Source: an uncultured Sulfitobacter sp. (lineage in GTDB: Bacteria; Pseudomonadota; Alphaproteobacteria; Rhodobacterales; Rhodobacteraceae). Taken from it: a stretch of 64,000 nt of DNA. Position numbers and translations under genes: made by a program. Positions 1-8,612 of the stretch are shown here, piece by piece; the stretch's first letter is position 1, and the number at the start of each line of letters is the position of its first letter. Location of the stretch: contig NZ_CANMQD010000003.1 in the NCBI RefSeq assembly GCF_947499945.1, positions 335,981 through 399,980 of the forward strand, in the 5' to 3' direction. The notes below the pieces were generated by a model. The model ran no database searches, was not told where the DNA came from, and saw only the letters and a program-made list of their open reading frames with translations.

Positions 1-104
1 TCGTGTACGATCAGCGGCGCTTCGATGATCGGATCGGCCAAGGAGCCAGCTGTGGCAGTTGTTGTAAATGCGACAAAGGCCGCCAGTGTCATTATGGACT
101 TCAT
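1..104 (-). CDS. Small secreted protein, N-terminal part only
   Basis: The first 34 codons run off the left edge. The start ATG at 104 is followed by Lys and a hydrophobic stretch ending in TATAGS, which reads as a Sec signal peptide cleaved near residue 20. The mature part begins SLADPIIEAPLIV. This style of short exported protein is common in roseobacters but its function is unknown to me. It is divergent from the HU-like gene, so both promoters must lie in the 137 bp between them. Confidence 0.55.
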   Translation of the reverse strand, partial: MKSIMTLAAFVAFTTTATAGSLADPIIEAPLIVH

Positions 105-241
105 TCTATCCCCCAGTTTGTGTTGACGTGTTTATGTCACGCTAAATGTAGTTATCATCAAGCCTGACTGGATTTTCAAGCCCGTCTGCGGTAGGGATAA
201 AAGAAAACAATTCAAAATCGAGCAACAGAGCAGGGATACCC

Positions 242-700
242 ATGCCAACTTCATCAAAATCACTACCTAAAACCATTGCACCAAAACCAAAATCCAAAGG
301 TCCAGTCGCGGAGCCCGTCAGCAAAGTGGACACGTCGACGGCGCCCAAAACTGATATTGCCGCACCTTCAGTGGTCGAGAAGCTTTCTCCTGTGGTAGTT
401 AGTAACGAATTGAAAAAGAAAGAGCTTTTCGATTTGGTTGTGGCGCGTTCAGGAATGAAGAAGAAGGATGTGAAGCCTGTGGTTGAGGCCATGCTCGGCG
501 TGTTGGGCGATGTGTTGGCTGAGCAACGTGAATTGAACCTGCAACCGCTTGGAAAGTTGAAGGTCCAGCGGGCCAAGGAATTGCCTGACGGTCGTGCACT
601 TGTGCTTAAGCTGCGCCAGAAGTCGGCCCATTTGAATGCAGCAGCTGCGGCGGCCGTTCCCGGTGCGGTACCTAAGCCACCTATGCCAACAGTAGACTAA
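242..700 (+). CDS. HU-family DNA-binding-like protein with long N-terminal tail
   Basis: The protein has 152 aa. Residues about 1-55 are a Lys/Pro/Ala/Ser-rich, probably disordered tail. Residues about 58-130 match the HU/IHF fold: KKKELFDLVVARSG then KKKDVKPVVEAMLGVL (helices), then LNLQPLGKLKVQRAKE and a C-terminal beta segment. The long basic tail is unlike compact 90-aa HU and recalls histone-like tails, so nucleoid binding is inferred, not shown. The start ATG follows a CAGGGA ribosome-binding site. It stands alone, with two perfect hairpins right after the stop. Confidence 0.75.
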   Translation: MPTSSKSLPKTIAPKPKSKGPVAEPVSKVDTSTAPKTDIAAPSVVEKLSPVVVSNELKKKELFDLVVARSGMKKKDVKPVVEAMLGVLGDVLAEQRELNLQPLGKLKVQRAKELPDGRALVLKLRQKSAHLNAAAAAAVPGAVPKPPMPTVD

Positions 701-708
701 ATGCAGCA

Positions 709-783
709 GGTTATGCGCGGTTCATCTTGCTGCGCATAACCGCAAAATTGGTATTATGGATCAGGAGTATCTCAGCCTGATCC
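709..783 (+). terminator. Two successive perfect hairpins after the HU-like gene
   Basis: Hairpin one pairs GGTTATGCGC (709-718) with GCGCATAACC (732-741). Hairpin two pairs GGATCAGG (758-765) with CCTGATCC (776-783). Neither has a proper T-run, so they may act as mRNA 3'-end stabilisers or weak terminators and not as classic Rho-independent terminators. Confidence 0.4.
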
Positions 784-877
784 ATCATTGAGATTTCCAA
801 TCTGTAATTGAAAACAATGTGATGAGCGGGGTCGTGCAGAGTGGTGCATTTGCCTTCAATTTGGATAATCCGATACG

Positions 878-1453
878 ATGACGACATATCCGGAACTGTT
901 TATTTTACGCCACGGGGAGACCGAGTGGAATGCACAGGGGCGAATGCAAGGTGCGCTGAACTCTGCTTTGACGAACACAGGCAAGACGCAGGCCCAGCGG
1001 CAGGCCGAGATTTTACAGCAATTTGATCTGAGCGCATTTGACATCCTGAGCAGTCCGCAAGGCCGCGCTTTTGAGACGGCGGCGATTGCGTTGGCGCGGC
1101 AGGTTACACATCTTCGGACCGACGAGCGCTTGCGCGAGATTGGTGTCGGGACATGGGCGGGTAAGATCCGTAGCGAATTGCCGGGTGCCGGTGGTTTTGA
1201 GGAGGGACCTGACGGCGCTCTAGAGCTCTATGAGCGCGCGCCTGAGGGAGAGGGATTTGCAGCACTAGAGCAGCGATGTGCGGGCTTTCTTACTTCGCTT
1301 ACGCGGCCTTCGGTGCTTGTAACGCATGGAATAACCTCACGAATGTTACGTGCAATTGTGACAGGTGAGGGGGCTGCGGGCCTTGCAAATATGGGCGGTG
1401 GGCAGGGGGTTGTGTACCACTTGAAAAATTCTGTGCAAAAACGTCTCGAATGA
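878..1453 (+). CDS. Histidine phosphatase family protein
   Basis: The protein has 191 aa, typical for the phosphoglycerate-mutase-like phosphatase family. The catalytic motif RHGETEWN stands at residues 11-18 (His12 is the phospho-acceptor), and the second catalytic His is in VLVTHGITSRM near residue 149. A conserved acidic residue lies in LREIGVGTWAG. Substrate cannot be told from sequence; members act on small phosphoesters or on alpha-ribazole phosphate. It is followed 41 bp later by tRNA-Val and stands as a single gene. Confidence 0.85.
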   Translation: MTTYPELFILRHGETEWNAQGRMQGALNSALTNTGKTQAQRQAEILQQFDLSAFDILSSPQGRAFETAAIALARQVTHLRTDERLREIGVGTWAGKIRSELPGAGGFEEGPDGALELYERAPEGEGFAALEQRCAGFLTSLTRPSVLVTHGITSRMLRAIVTGEGAAGLANMGGGQGVVYHLKNSVQKRLE

Positions 1454-1494
1454 GGCTTGCCATGGCTGATATCTTTGACTAAACCGCCGCTATC

Positions 1495-1570
<76 letters not shown>

Positions 1571-1624
1571 TTCTTCCCTCAGGGGCGGGAGCACATATCC
1601 TCCGAACTGGAGGCACTCTATTGC

Positions 1625-1701
1625 GCGGTTGTAGCTCAGCTGGTTAGAGTATCGGCCTGTCACGCCGAGGGTCGCGGGTTCGAGCCCCGTCAACCGCGCC
1701 A
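1625..1701 (+). tRNA. tRNA-Asp (GTC), copy 1
   Basis: A 77-nt tRNA: acceptor GCGGTTG/CAACCGC, anticodon loop CTGTCAC (GTC), T-arm GCGGGTTCGAGCCCCGT, encoded CCA. It lies 54 bp after tRNA-Val. An identical copy is at 13064-13140, and the two copies bracket an 11.4 kb accessory block. Confidence 0.95.
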
Positions 1702-2539
1702 CTTCTCTCCCAGATTATCCTTTGCAGCGTTGTCCCAACGGCTTTGGCCGTCCATCGATACTTTGTCGAAAATAGGGGTTAACAAGTTGAAAAGAGGTTT
1801 TGTGGAGGTGTTATTCCTTAGTTTTTTGTGCAAACGGCGCAAACTCCCTACGCAATATCTGTGGGCGCAAAGGAGCCATGCGAAGTTGTTTGTTAAGAGG
1901 AGTTTGACTGGGATGAAGGCACGTGAGACTTGGTTTGATCTGGAGCAACTAATTTAACAGCAAGCGCCGCGAACCTCCGCAGTTAGCCCAGGTTAGCAAA
2001 GCCCTGCGCCATAGACAGAAGACCGTAAATTGCAAAAAAACCAATGCAGAATCGTGTGTCATGTTGGCCGAGGGATACTTCGATTTCGCTCCCTTTGAGG
2101 AAATGAACAGGGCAACCAAAGGATTTTCTTTGACTTGTTCTGTGTCCAAGTTGGCAAGATCGGAGAGCATCGAGACACTTTTTCGGATCTCCCTACCGTC
2201 ATCCCGGATTGAAACGGCAAATTCTAGTTTGGAACACCTCCTTCCGAAGGGGGATGCTATTCCAAAACAGCAATGACACGGCTGCAACTTGGCCTCGTGG
2301 CTGGCAAGTCTAACGTGGTTGGATTCTACGTGATTATTTCCGAAAAATATGATCCCGTGGGCGCAATCGCGCGCGAGATCAGAGGTGACTAAATTTGCCA
2401 CAACCCCAATGTAGTTTCTGGAACGCATGGTTTCATCGTTACCTTTCGCCCCGATACGAAAGGTAAGCTCATCGCGCATCGGGCGTGCTTTGAGAACTCC
2501 CTAACACAATAAAAACCGAAACGTGATGTTTCAAAACGA
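1702..2539. other. Long stretch without a recognisable gene
   Basis: These 838 bp between tRNA-Asp and the LysR gene contain overlapping open frames on both strands (1949-2479 minus, 176 codons; 2061-2276 plus, 71 codons). None shows a family I recognise, a good ribosome-binding site, or normal roseobacter codon use, and the region is more AT-rich than its neighbours. The best guess is decayed or transferred DNA. A real hypothetical gene on the minus strand cannot be excluded. Confidence 0.4.
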
Positions 2540-3463
2540 TCAATCAGCAGAGTCGATGCGCACGAGATCTGATACAGTTCCGCCGATTTCATCCAGCAAG
2601 AAATCGATAAACACCCGCACCTTGGCTGTCAGCACATTTGACTTGGGATAAACCAGCCACAGCGCTGTGTGTTGGTCCAGTCGATAGTCTGGCAACACCC
2701 TTACCAGGCTGCCGCTGGCAAGCTCACGGTGAACGCTCCACAATGAATTGATGGAAATGCCGGCCCCAGCCAGCGTCGCGATCTTCTGGCTTTGCCCGTC
2801 ATCGCACAGCAGGCGTGATGTTGCGGCCTTGGGATCGAAGTGCGCTTGCTCTCCAGCACGGTTCACCAAGCCCCTGATGGAGAAATCCTTGAATGCAATG
2901 AGGCGATGTCGCGCAAGGTCGCTTGGTCTTTCTGGCGAACCGTATTCCGCGATATAGGCCGCAGAAGCGCAGAGAACGCGGGTATCATCGGCAAGTTTGC
3001 GCCCCTTTAAGCTGCTATCTGAAATCTCCTGATTGCGCAGGGCCAGATCAAAACTACCCTCAATCAAGTCGAACTGCGTGTCCGACAGCCGCAGATCGAG
3101 GGTAATATCGGGGTAGGCGTTTAGAAATTTGGGCAAGATCGGCGCAATGTAGTTTTGCGCGAAGGTGCTGGGGGCAGCAAACCGCAATGTACCGCTCACA
3201 GTCGGAGTAACCATACCCAAGGCTGCAAGGGCGGCATCTTCTTGGGCCAGCATTTCCTTTGCGAATGGCAGGAAATCGGCACCTTCTAGCGAAAGGGATA
3301 CCTTGCGCGTTGATCGGCGCAACAAATCCGCGCCTAGCGTTTTTTCCAGTTTAGCCAGCCGCGCACTTGCGACCGCAGGTGCCATGCCCAATTCTCGACC
3401 GGCTGCGCTGATGTTCAGCTTTTCGGCGCTCAGCACGAATAACCTGACGCTCTCTGTATCCAT
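2540..3463 (-). CDS. LysR-family transcriptional regulator
   Basis: The protein has 307 aa, the usual LysR length. The N-terminal winged HTH occupies residues about 1-60 (VRLFVLSAEKLNISAAGREL then SARLAKLEKTLGADLLRR). The C-terminal LysR substrate-binding domain follows (GTLRFAAPSTFAQNYIAPIL). I chose ATG 3463 (MDTESVRLF); a TTG five codons upstream is also possible. It is divergent from the DUF1330-LLM-SDR-dehydrogenase cluster, the standard layout for a LysR regulator and its target, so it probably controls that operon in response to a small electrophile or quinone-like inducer (inference). Confidence 0.9.
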   Translation of the reverse strand: MDTESVRLFVLSAEKLNISAAGRELGMAPAVASARLAKLEKTLGADLLRRSTRKVSLSLEGADFLPFAKEMLAQEDAALAALGMVTPTVSGTLRFAAPSTFAQNYIAPILPKFLNAYPDITLDLRLSDTQFDLIEGSFDLALRNQEISDSSLKGRKLADDTRVLCASAAYIAEYGSPERPSDLARHRLIAFKDFSIRGLVNRAGEQAHFDPKAATSRLLCDDGQSQKIATLAGAGISINSLWSVHRELASGSLVRVLPDYRLDQHTALWLVYPKSNVLTAKVRVFIDFLLDEIGGTVSDLVRIDSAD

Positions 3464-3628
3464 ATGATTATATACCAAATCCGAATTATGAAATCAAATA
3501 TATCTATCTTATATATTTTTCAAAGTTAATGCATATTGGGTTGGGGAACGAAAAGAAAGGGCAGCACGGGCTCATTCGTCCTAATGTCGACCATAGCGCG
3601 CAACAGAATTCTATGAGGAACTACAGCC
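3464..3628. promoter_or_regulatory. Divergent control region with AT-rich dyad
   Basis: The shared intergenic region of the LysR gene and the oxidoreductase cluster contains the dyad AAATATA (3496-3502), 9-nt spacer, TATATTT (3512-3518). This fits the loose T-N11-A pattern of LysR sites. The match is suggestive only, because the region is AT-rich. Confidence 0.4.
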
Positions 3629-3931
3629 ATGTCCTACTATTCCGTTTTAGCCGTCACACCTACGTCTGAAGATTGGATTTCCGATTATATTGAGCCTGCA
3701 AACACGCTTGTTGCCAAGCACGGTGGAAAGTATCTGGCGCGCACGTCAAACCATTCACAGCTGGAGGGTGCGGACAACCCGGCGACGCTTCGTATTCTGA
3801 TTGAATGGCCAACAGCACAAGCTGCACAGGCGTTCATGTCTGATCCAGAATATGTGCCGCATTTAAACGCCCGAACTGCTGGCTCTGACAGTGAGCATTT
3901 TTTGATCGAGGCAAAAGACGATCTGGAATAG
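3629..3931 (+). CDS. DUF1330 domain protein
   Basis: The protein has 100 aa, the full length of the DUF1330 ferredoxin-like (dimeric alpha/beta barrel) family. The fold pattern is visible: beta strand (SYYSVLAVTP), helix with NTLVAKHGGKYLAR, then LRILIEWPTAQAAQAFMSD with the family's W/F-P-A-A pattern. It probably forms small dimers; no reaction is established. ATG 3629 follows GAGGAA at a good distance. First gene of the four-gene oxidoreductase cluster. Confidence 0.8.
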   Translation: MSYYSVLAVTPTSEDWISDYIEPANTLVAKHGGKYLARTSNHSQLEGADNPATLRILIEWPTAQAAQAFMSDPEYVPHLNARTAGSDSEHFLIEAKDDLE

Positions 3932-3986
3932 TCGGATATCCGCTTTGTAACAAACACCGCTCCATGACCAGCCAAGGCTAAGCCCC

Positions 3987-4973
3987 ATGAAGATGCACAA
4001 ACCGATCGCACAGTTCGCACCCATCAACGCGGCCTATAATACCGTTTTCCAGCCAAACCTGCTGAGCCTCGGTCTGGTCGTTCCACTGGAACGCTATACC
4101 AATGGCCCAGTGCCAACCATGACCTGTCATCTGGAGCGTGTTCGCATGGCGGAAGACCTCGGGTTTGCGGCAGTGTGGCTGCGTGATGTTCCGTTCAATG
4201 TGCCTTCCTTTGGTGACGCGGGGCAAACATTCGATCCATTTGTGTATCTTGGCTTTCTTGCAGGCCAGACAAGCCGCATCGCCTTGGGCGTTGCCAGTGT
4301 GATCCTGCCGTTGCGCCACCCTGCACACGTGGCGAAGGCAGCGGCGAGCGTGGATGTGTTGTCAGGCGGACGCTTGCTGCTTGGCGTGGCATCCGGTGAC
4401 CGGCCCGAAGAATATCCCGCAATGAATATGTCGTTTGAGGATCGCGGTGGCCGCTTCCGTGACAGCATTGACTATATCAGAGCTATGGCGGCTGATTTTC
4501 CCGAATATGAGACCAAGCAGGGGGTATCGCATGGAGCGATGGATATGTTGCCGAAACCAATGGGCGGGAAGTTGCCGTTACTGGTTACGGGCGGCAGTTG
4601 TCAGCATCCTGATTGGGTCGCTGCGAACAGTGACGGCTGGATCACCTATCCACGCGACGCGGGATCACAGGCTCAGGCCATTGGCGATTACCGCACGCGC
4701 GTGGCGACCTTGGCTTTGCCAGATAAACCTGTGATGCAGTCGCTCTACATCGATCTGCTAGACAATCCCGATGCTGAGCCACGCCCGATCCATTTAGGGT
4801 TCCAGTCCGGCGTTAAATACCTCCACCGCTATCTTGAGGCTTTGCAGCAGGCAGGCGTCAATCACGTCGCGCTAAATCTGCGGCTCAATTCCGGCGATAC
4901 CGAAGCAACGATGAAACGGCTGGCAGATGATATTCTGCCTGCGTTTCCAACTGAAAGGGCAGCACATGTCTAA
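3987..4973 (+). CDS. LLM-class flavin-dependent oxidoreductase
   Basis: The protein has 328 aa and belongs to the bacterial luciferase-like monooxygenase fold (TIGR03571-type). Visible features are the TIM-barrel start with LSLGLVVPLER, AEDLGFAAVWLRDVPFN, the conserved ALGVASVILPLRHPAHVAKA segment, and VLSGGRLLLGVASGDRPEEY that lines the flavin pocket. It would use reduced FMN, supplied by a reductase, to oxidise a small organic substrate (family knowledge); the substrate is unknown. Its end overlaps the next start by 8 nt, so the two are translationally coupled. Confidence 0.85.
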   Translation: MKMHKPIAQFAPINAAYNTVFQPNLLSLGLVVPLERYTNGPVPTMTCHLERVRMAEDLGFAAVWLRDVPFNVPSFGDAGQTFDPFVYLGFLAGQTSRIALGVASVILPLRHPAHVAKAAASVDVLSGGRLLLGVASGDRPEEYPAMNMSFEDRGGRFRDSIDYIRAMAADFPEYETKQGVSHGAMDMLPKPMGGKLPLLVTGGSCQHPDWVAANSDGWITYPRDAGSQAQAIGDYRTRVATLALPDKPVMQSLYIDLLDNPDAEPRPIHLGFQSGVKYLHRYLEALQQAGVNHVALNLRLNSGDTEATMKRLADDILPAFPTERAAHV

Positions 4974-5760
4974 GACTATTCTCATAACGGGAGCCACAGA
5001 CGGGATCGGCCTTGAGGCCGCGAAACTGCTCGCGCGTGAGGGGCACACCATGCTGGTTCACGGTCGCAACGCCGCTAAACTGGACGCAGCCCGCGCGACC
5101 ATTGGGGGCAAGACCCACGGCTACTTGGCAGATCTGTCACACACCGGCGATGTTATAAAACTGGCGGACGACATCATCCGTGACCACGCCCGTATAGACG
5201 TTTTGATCAACAACGCGGGCGTTCTGAAAGCCCCTGAAACCACTACGGAAGACGGGTTCGATTTGCGTTTTATGGTCAATACGATTGCGCCGTACATACT
5301 GACCAAACGCCTGTTGCCTTTGTTGGTCAACGACAGTCGCATCATCAATCTGTCCTCAGCCGCACAAGCCCCCGTTGAAATAGCGGCCCTCAAAGGCGGG
5401 ATAAAAATGGAAGATATGGACGCATACTCTCAAAGCAAGTTGGCCATCACCATATGGTCTCAATATCTTGCTACAACTCTGCCTGATGGACCAAGCTCCA
5501 TTTCCGTGAATCCGGGGTCCCTTTTGGCGACCAACATGGTCAAAGAAGGCTTTGGCATAGCAGGTAATGACATCGCGATCGGTGCGAATATTCTGCGCCG
5601 CGCGGCTGTTGATCCGGAATTCGCCAATGTATCGGGCAGGTATTTTGACAACGACGCCGGCTCATTCGGCCAGCCTCATCCAGACGCGACTGATCCTGCA
5701 AAGGTCAGTGCCGTGATGCAGGCAATTGAGGCCATTACATCTCAACTTTTGACCACCTGA
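4966..5760 (+). CDS. SDR-family NAD(P)-dependent oxidoreductase
   Basis: The protein has 264 aa. The N-terminal Rossmann motif TGATDGIG (TGxxxGxG) lies at residues 9-16, NNAG is in VLINNAGVLKAP, and the active-site Tyr-Lys is in DAYSQSKLAI, with Ser in NLSSAAQ. ATG 4966 (MSKTILITG) was preferred over an upstream in-frame start because it gives the normal N-terminus. It overlaps the LLM gene by 8 nt, so it belongs to the same operon. Confidence 0.9.
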   Translation: MSKTILITGATDGIGLEAAKLLAREGHTMLVHGRNAAKLDAARATIGGKTHGYLADLSHTGDVIKLADDIIRDHARIDVLINNAGVLKAPETTTEDGFDLRFMVNTIAPYILTKRLLPLLVNDSRIINLSSAAQAPVEIAALKGGIKMEDMDAYSQSKLAITIWSQYLATTLPDGPSSISVNPGSLLATNMVKEGFGIAGNDIAIGANILRRAAVDPEFANVSGRYFDNDAGSFGQPHPDATDPAKVSAVMQAIEAITSQLLTT

Positions 5761-5783
5761 ACACACCAGAAGGAAACTACCCC

Positions 5784-6797
5784 ATGAAAGCCGTTGGATA
5801 CAAAGCAGCAGGCGCACTTGATCGTGCTGATTCACTGATCGACATTGAGATCGATAAACCTGTCGCTACGGGCCGCGACCTGTTGGTGCGCGTGCAAGCC
5901 GTGTCGGTGAACCCCGTTGATACGAAAATCCGAATGAACCGTCCGCCCGAAAAAGACACCCCAGCGATCCTCGGCTGGGATGCCGTGGGTGAGGTTGTTA
6001 GTGTTGGAGAAGACGCTTCCATGTTTAGCGTAGGCGATCTTGTCTGGTATGCTGGTGCGATCAACCGTTCGGGCACGAACGCCGAATACCATCTGGTCGA
6101 CGAGCGGATCGTGGGCAAAGCCCCAACCTCCATCACAGCGGCTGAAGCGGCATCGCTGCCCCTTACTGCCCTGACAGCCTACGAAATGCTATTCGACCGT
6201 CTTCGTGTGACCGACCCTGTCCCAGGTGCTTCCAACGCTGTTGTTATCATTGGCGGCTCTGGTGGCGTCGGCTCCATCGCTATCCAACTGCTGCGCGCTA
6301 ACACCGATATGGTTGTTATCGCCACGGCATCGCGTCCTGAAACACAGGACTGGGTCAAAGAATTGGGCGCGCATCATGTCATTGACCACACCAAACCCCT
6401 AACACCCCAGATCGAAGCTTTGGGAATTGGCCAGCCGGGCTACGTGTTCTCGACCACGCACACCCATCAGTACATTGATCAAATTGCCGAGTTCATCGCC
6501 CCACAAGGTCGCTTTGGTCTGATCGACGACCCTGAAACACTTAACATCATGCCGTTCAAAACCAAAGCTGTGTCGACCCATTGGGAGCTGATGTTCACAC
6601 GATCATTGTTCCAGACGGCCGATATCACGCGCCAACACGATATTCTGAACGAAGTGGCGGAGTTGCTGGATTCTGGTAAGATCCGTTCAACCGCGACGGA
6701 GACCTTGGGCAAGATTGATGCGGCCACGCTGAAACGCGCCCATGCAATACTAGAGAGCAACAAGGCCAAGGGGAAATTGGTGCTTGAAGGCTTTTAA
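5784..6797 (+). CDS. Zinc-type alcohol dehydrogenase / quinone oxidoreductase
   Basis: The protein has 337 aa, MDR superfamily. A GroES-like N-terminal half (LLVRVQAVSVNPVDTKIRMN, AILGWDAVGEVVSVG) is followed by a Rossmann domain with the nucleotide motif GGSGGVGSIAIQLL near residue 157. The structural-zinc cysteines of classic alcohol dehydrogenases are absent, so it is more like the zinc-free quinone/enone reductases. The ribosome-binding site AAGGAAA precedes ATG 5784. Last gene of the LysR-linked cluster. Confidence 0.88.
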   Translation: MKAVGYKAAGALDRADSLIDIEIDKPVATGRDLLVRVQAVSVNPVDTKIRMNRPPEKDTPAILGWDAVGEVVSVGEDASMFSVGDLVWYAGAINRSGTNAEYHLVDERIVGKAPTSITAAEAASLPLTALTAYEMLFDRLRVTDPVPGASNAVVIIGGSGGVGSIAIQLLRANTDMVVIATASRPETQDWVKELGAHHVIDHTKPLTPQIEALGIGQPGYVFSTTHTHQYIDQIAEFIAPQGRFGLIDDPETLNIMPFKTKAVSTHWELMFTRSLFQTADITRQHDILNEVAELLDSGKIRSTATETLGKIDAATLKRAHAILESNKAKGKLVLEGF

Positions 6798-6804
6798 GGT
6801 AGCG

Positions 6805-6836
6805 GCAGGCGGCGCTCGGAGATTAGCGCCGCTTGC
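6805..6836. terminator. Hairpin between convergent genes
   Basis: GCAGGCGGCGCT (6805-6816) pairs with AGCGCCGCTTGC (6825-6836), 11 of 12 positions, loop 8 nt. There is no T-run on the plus side. Probably a bidirectional transcription end between the dehydrogenase and TetR genes. Confidence 0.45.
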
Positions 6837-6936
6837 ACACTTCGCACGGCAAAACCGTATTAAACCGCTTTCCCCAGAAAACGGCTCTTGCGCTCAGTCC
6901 GACAAAACAGAGGTTTGCGGCGGGTGTCTCATCATG

Positions 6937-7461
6937 TTAATTCGATGCAGCCTCCGCCAAACATGCAAGCCTTTTTGCGCTGGCCAAGGCCGCATCTTTG
7001 GACAATGGCCAAGCTTGGGTTAACCCCTCGATAATGACCAATAGGTCGCTGGTGCTCATATCGGTTCGTGCTTTCGTGGAAGCCAACTGCGAAACCTCCT
7101 CCTTGTGTTTTTCCAGCAGTTTGCGAAGCGCAGGGTCAGTAGGGGATGATGCAACCGCCGCATGGAACAGACAGCCATGGCTTGCTTCGGCCTGCATCCA
7201 GCCCGCTATCCGGTCGAGAGTCTCGCTCAGGCTTTGGACCGATTCATCGGTGGGGTGGCCAAACACCTGTGCCAAATACCGTTGATGCCTGTGTTCCAAC
7301 GCCAACCGGATCATGGCGTCACGCGATTGCGCGTATTTGTAGAGGGTGCGCATGCTGACACCCGCTGCGTCACGCAAGTCTTCGACGCTGGGCTCCGTGA
7401 ACCCTCTCGCCGCGAAGGCCTGTTCTAACCCGCCTGCGATCTTGGTCATCATGTTATTCAT
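6937..7461 (-). CDS. TetR/AcrR-family repressor
   Basis: The protein has 174 aa. The TetR HTH lies in residues about 8-50 (LEQAFAARGFTEPSVEDLRD then VSMRTLYKYAQSRDAMIRLAL), with a helical ligand-binding domain after it (TLDRIAGWMQAEASHGCLFH). It is divergent from a dehydrogenase gene, and the 65 bp between them carry two near-identical palindromes, so autoregulation and repression of the dehydrogenase are very likely. Inducer unknown. Confidence 0.9.
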   Translation of the reverse strand: MNNMMTKIAGGLEQAFAARGFTEPSVEDLRDAAGVSMRTLYKYAQSRDAMIRLALEHRHQRYLAQVFGHPTDESVQSLSETLDRIAGWMQAEASHGCLFHAAVASSPTDPALRKLLEKHKEEVSQLASTKARTDMSTSDLLVIIEGLTQAWPLSKDAALASAKRLACLAEAASN

Positions 7462-7470
7462 ACTTGACGT

Positions 7471-7516
7471 GGTAGAATACTCCCTCTACCTCCGCAAGTA
7501 GAGTGAATATTCTACC
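7471..7516. promoter_or_regulatory. Double TetR-type operator
   Basis: Arm one is GGTAGAATACTCCCTCTAC (7471-7489); arm two is GTAGAGTGAATATTCTACC (7498-7516). They are inverted repeats matching 17 of 19 positions around an 8-nt spacer. Each arm is itself a small dyad (GGTAGA/TCTACC and GTAGA/TCTAC), so two repressor dimers may bind side by side. A plus-strand -35-like TTGACG sits at 7464-7469, which would place the operators over the promoter. Confidence 0.75.
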
Positions 7517-7526
7517 GGAGAATTGT

Positions 7527-8579
7527 ATGACCCTCCCTGACACGATGAGCGGCGTTGTTTTGACAGGCCATGGCGGTCCGGAGACGCTTCAGGTGCGGGA
7601 CAATTTGCCAGTTCCGATACCCGGTCCAAACGACGTGATTGTCCATGTGGGTGCGGCTGGTGTGAACAATACAGACATTAACACGCGCCTTGCTTGGTAC
7701 TCCAAAGGCGATGTTGAGAATGCAGATGCCACGTGGTCTGGCAAGCCGCTGGAGTTTCCGCGTATCCAAGGGGCCGATGTCTGTGGTCAAATCGTTGCCG
7801 TTGGGGCGAAAGTTGCTGTGAGCCGTATCGGCGAGCGCGTTTTGATTGAACCCTGCATCCGCTTTGCAGACGGCGTGGAGCAAACGCCACCTTGGTATTT
7901 TGGGTCAGAATGTGACGGCGGGTTTGCACAATATACTCGCGTCGACACGCGGCATGCCTATGCCATAACCAGTGATCTAACGGATATTGAGCTTGCTTCG
8001 TTCCCGTGCTCATATTCCACAGCAGAAAATATGTTGACCCGTGCCAACGTGAGAGCAGGAGAGACGGTGCTGGTAACTGGCGCATCGGGCGGGGTAGGGT
8101 CTGCCGCTGTTCAGTTGGCGTGCGCACGCGGTGCGAAGGTTATCGCGGTCACAAGCCATGCCAAAATGGAGACATTGCTTGACCTTGGCGCAGAACGGAC
8201 CTTGCCCCGTGATGCTGATCTTGGATCTGAATTGGGTGCAGGCAGCGTAGACGTGGTGATTGATTTGGTGGCTGGGCCAAATTGGGCTGGCCTTCTGGAC
8301 GTTCTGCGTGTCGGTGGGCGCTATGCAGTTGCGGGTGCGATAGGCGGCCCCATGGTCGAACTAGATGTGCGGACCCTCTACCTCAAGGACCTCAGCTTTT
8401 TCGGCTGCACCGTTCTCGAGCCTGAGGTCTTTGGCAATCTTGTGGGCCGGATTGAGCGTTGCGAAATCAAACCTTTGGTCGCGGAGGTATTTGATCTCAA
8501 AAATATTAAGGCAGCTCAGGTAGCTTTTGGCGACAAGGGATATATTGGTAAGATTGTTTTGAAAGTGAGCCGCACTTAA
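7527..8579 (+). CDS. Zinc-binding dehydrogenase (quinone oxidoreductase-like)
   Basis: The protein has 350 aa, MDR superfamily. The N-terminal GroES-like domain (HVGAAGVNNTDINTRLAWYS, QGADVCGQIVAVGAKV) is followed by the Rossmann motif TGASGGVGSAAVQLACA near residue 187. ATG 7527 was chosen because CCGGAG lies 6 nt upstream; a GTG at 7503 would fall inside the operator. Residues such as FPRIQGADVCG place it with dehydrogenases acting on enones or alcohols. It is the evident target of the divergent TetR repressor. Confidence 0.88.
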   Translation: MTLPDTMSGVVLTGHGGPETLQVRDNLPVPIPGPNDVIVHVGAAGVNNTDINTRLAWYSKGDVENADATWSGKPLEFPRIQGADVCGQIVAVGAKVAVSRIGERVLIEPCIRFADGVEQTPPWYFGSECDGGFAQYTRVDTRHAYAITSDLTDIELASFPCSYSTAENMLTRANVRAGETVLVTGASGGVGSAAVQLACARGAKVIAVTSHAKMETLLDLGAERTLPRDADLGSELGAGSVDVVIDLVAGPNWAGLLDVLRVGGRYAVAGAIGGPMVELDVRTLYLKDLSFFGCTVLEPEVFGNLVGRIERCEIKPLVAEVFDLKNIKAAQVAFGDKGYIGKIVLKVSRT

Positions 8580-8612
8580 AATTAGAGCAGTTCACATTGT
8601 CTTTCATACCTT

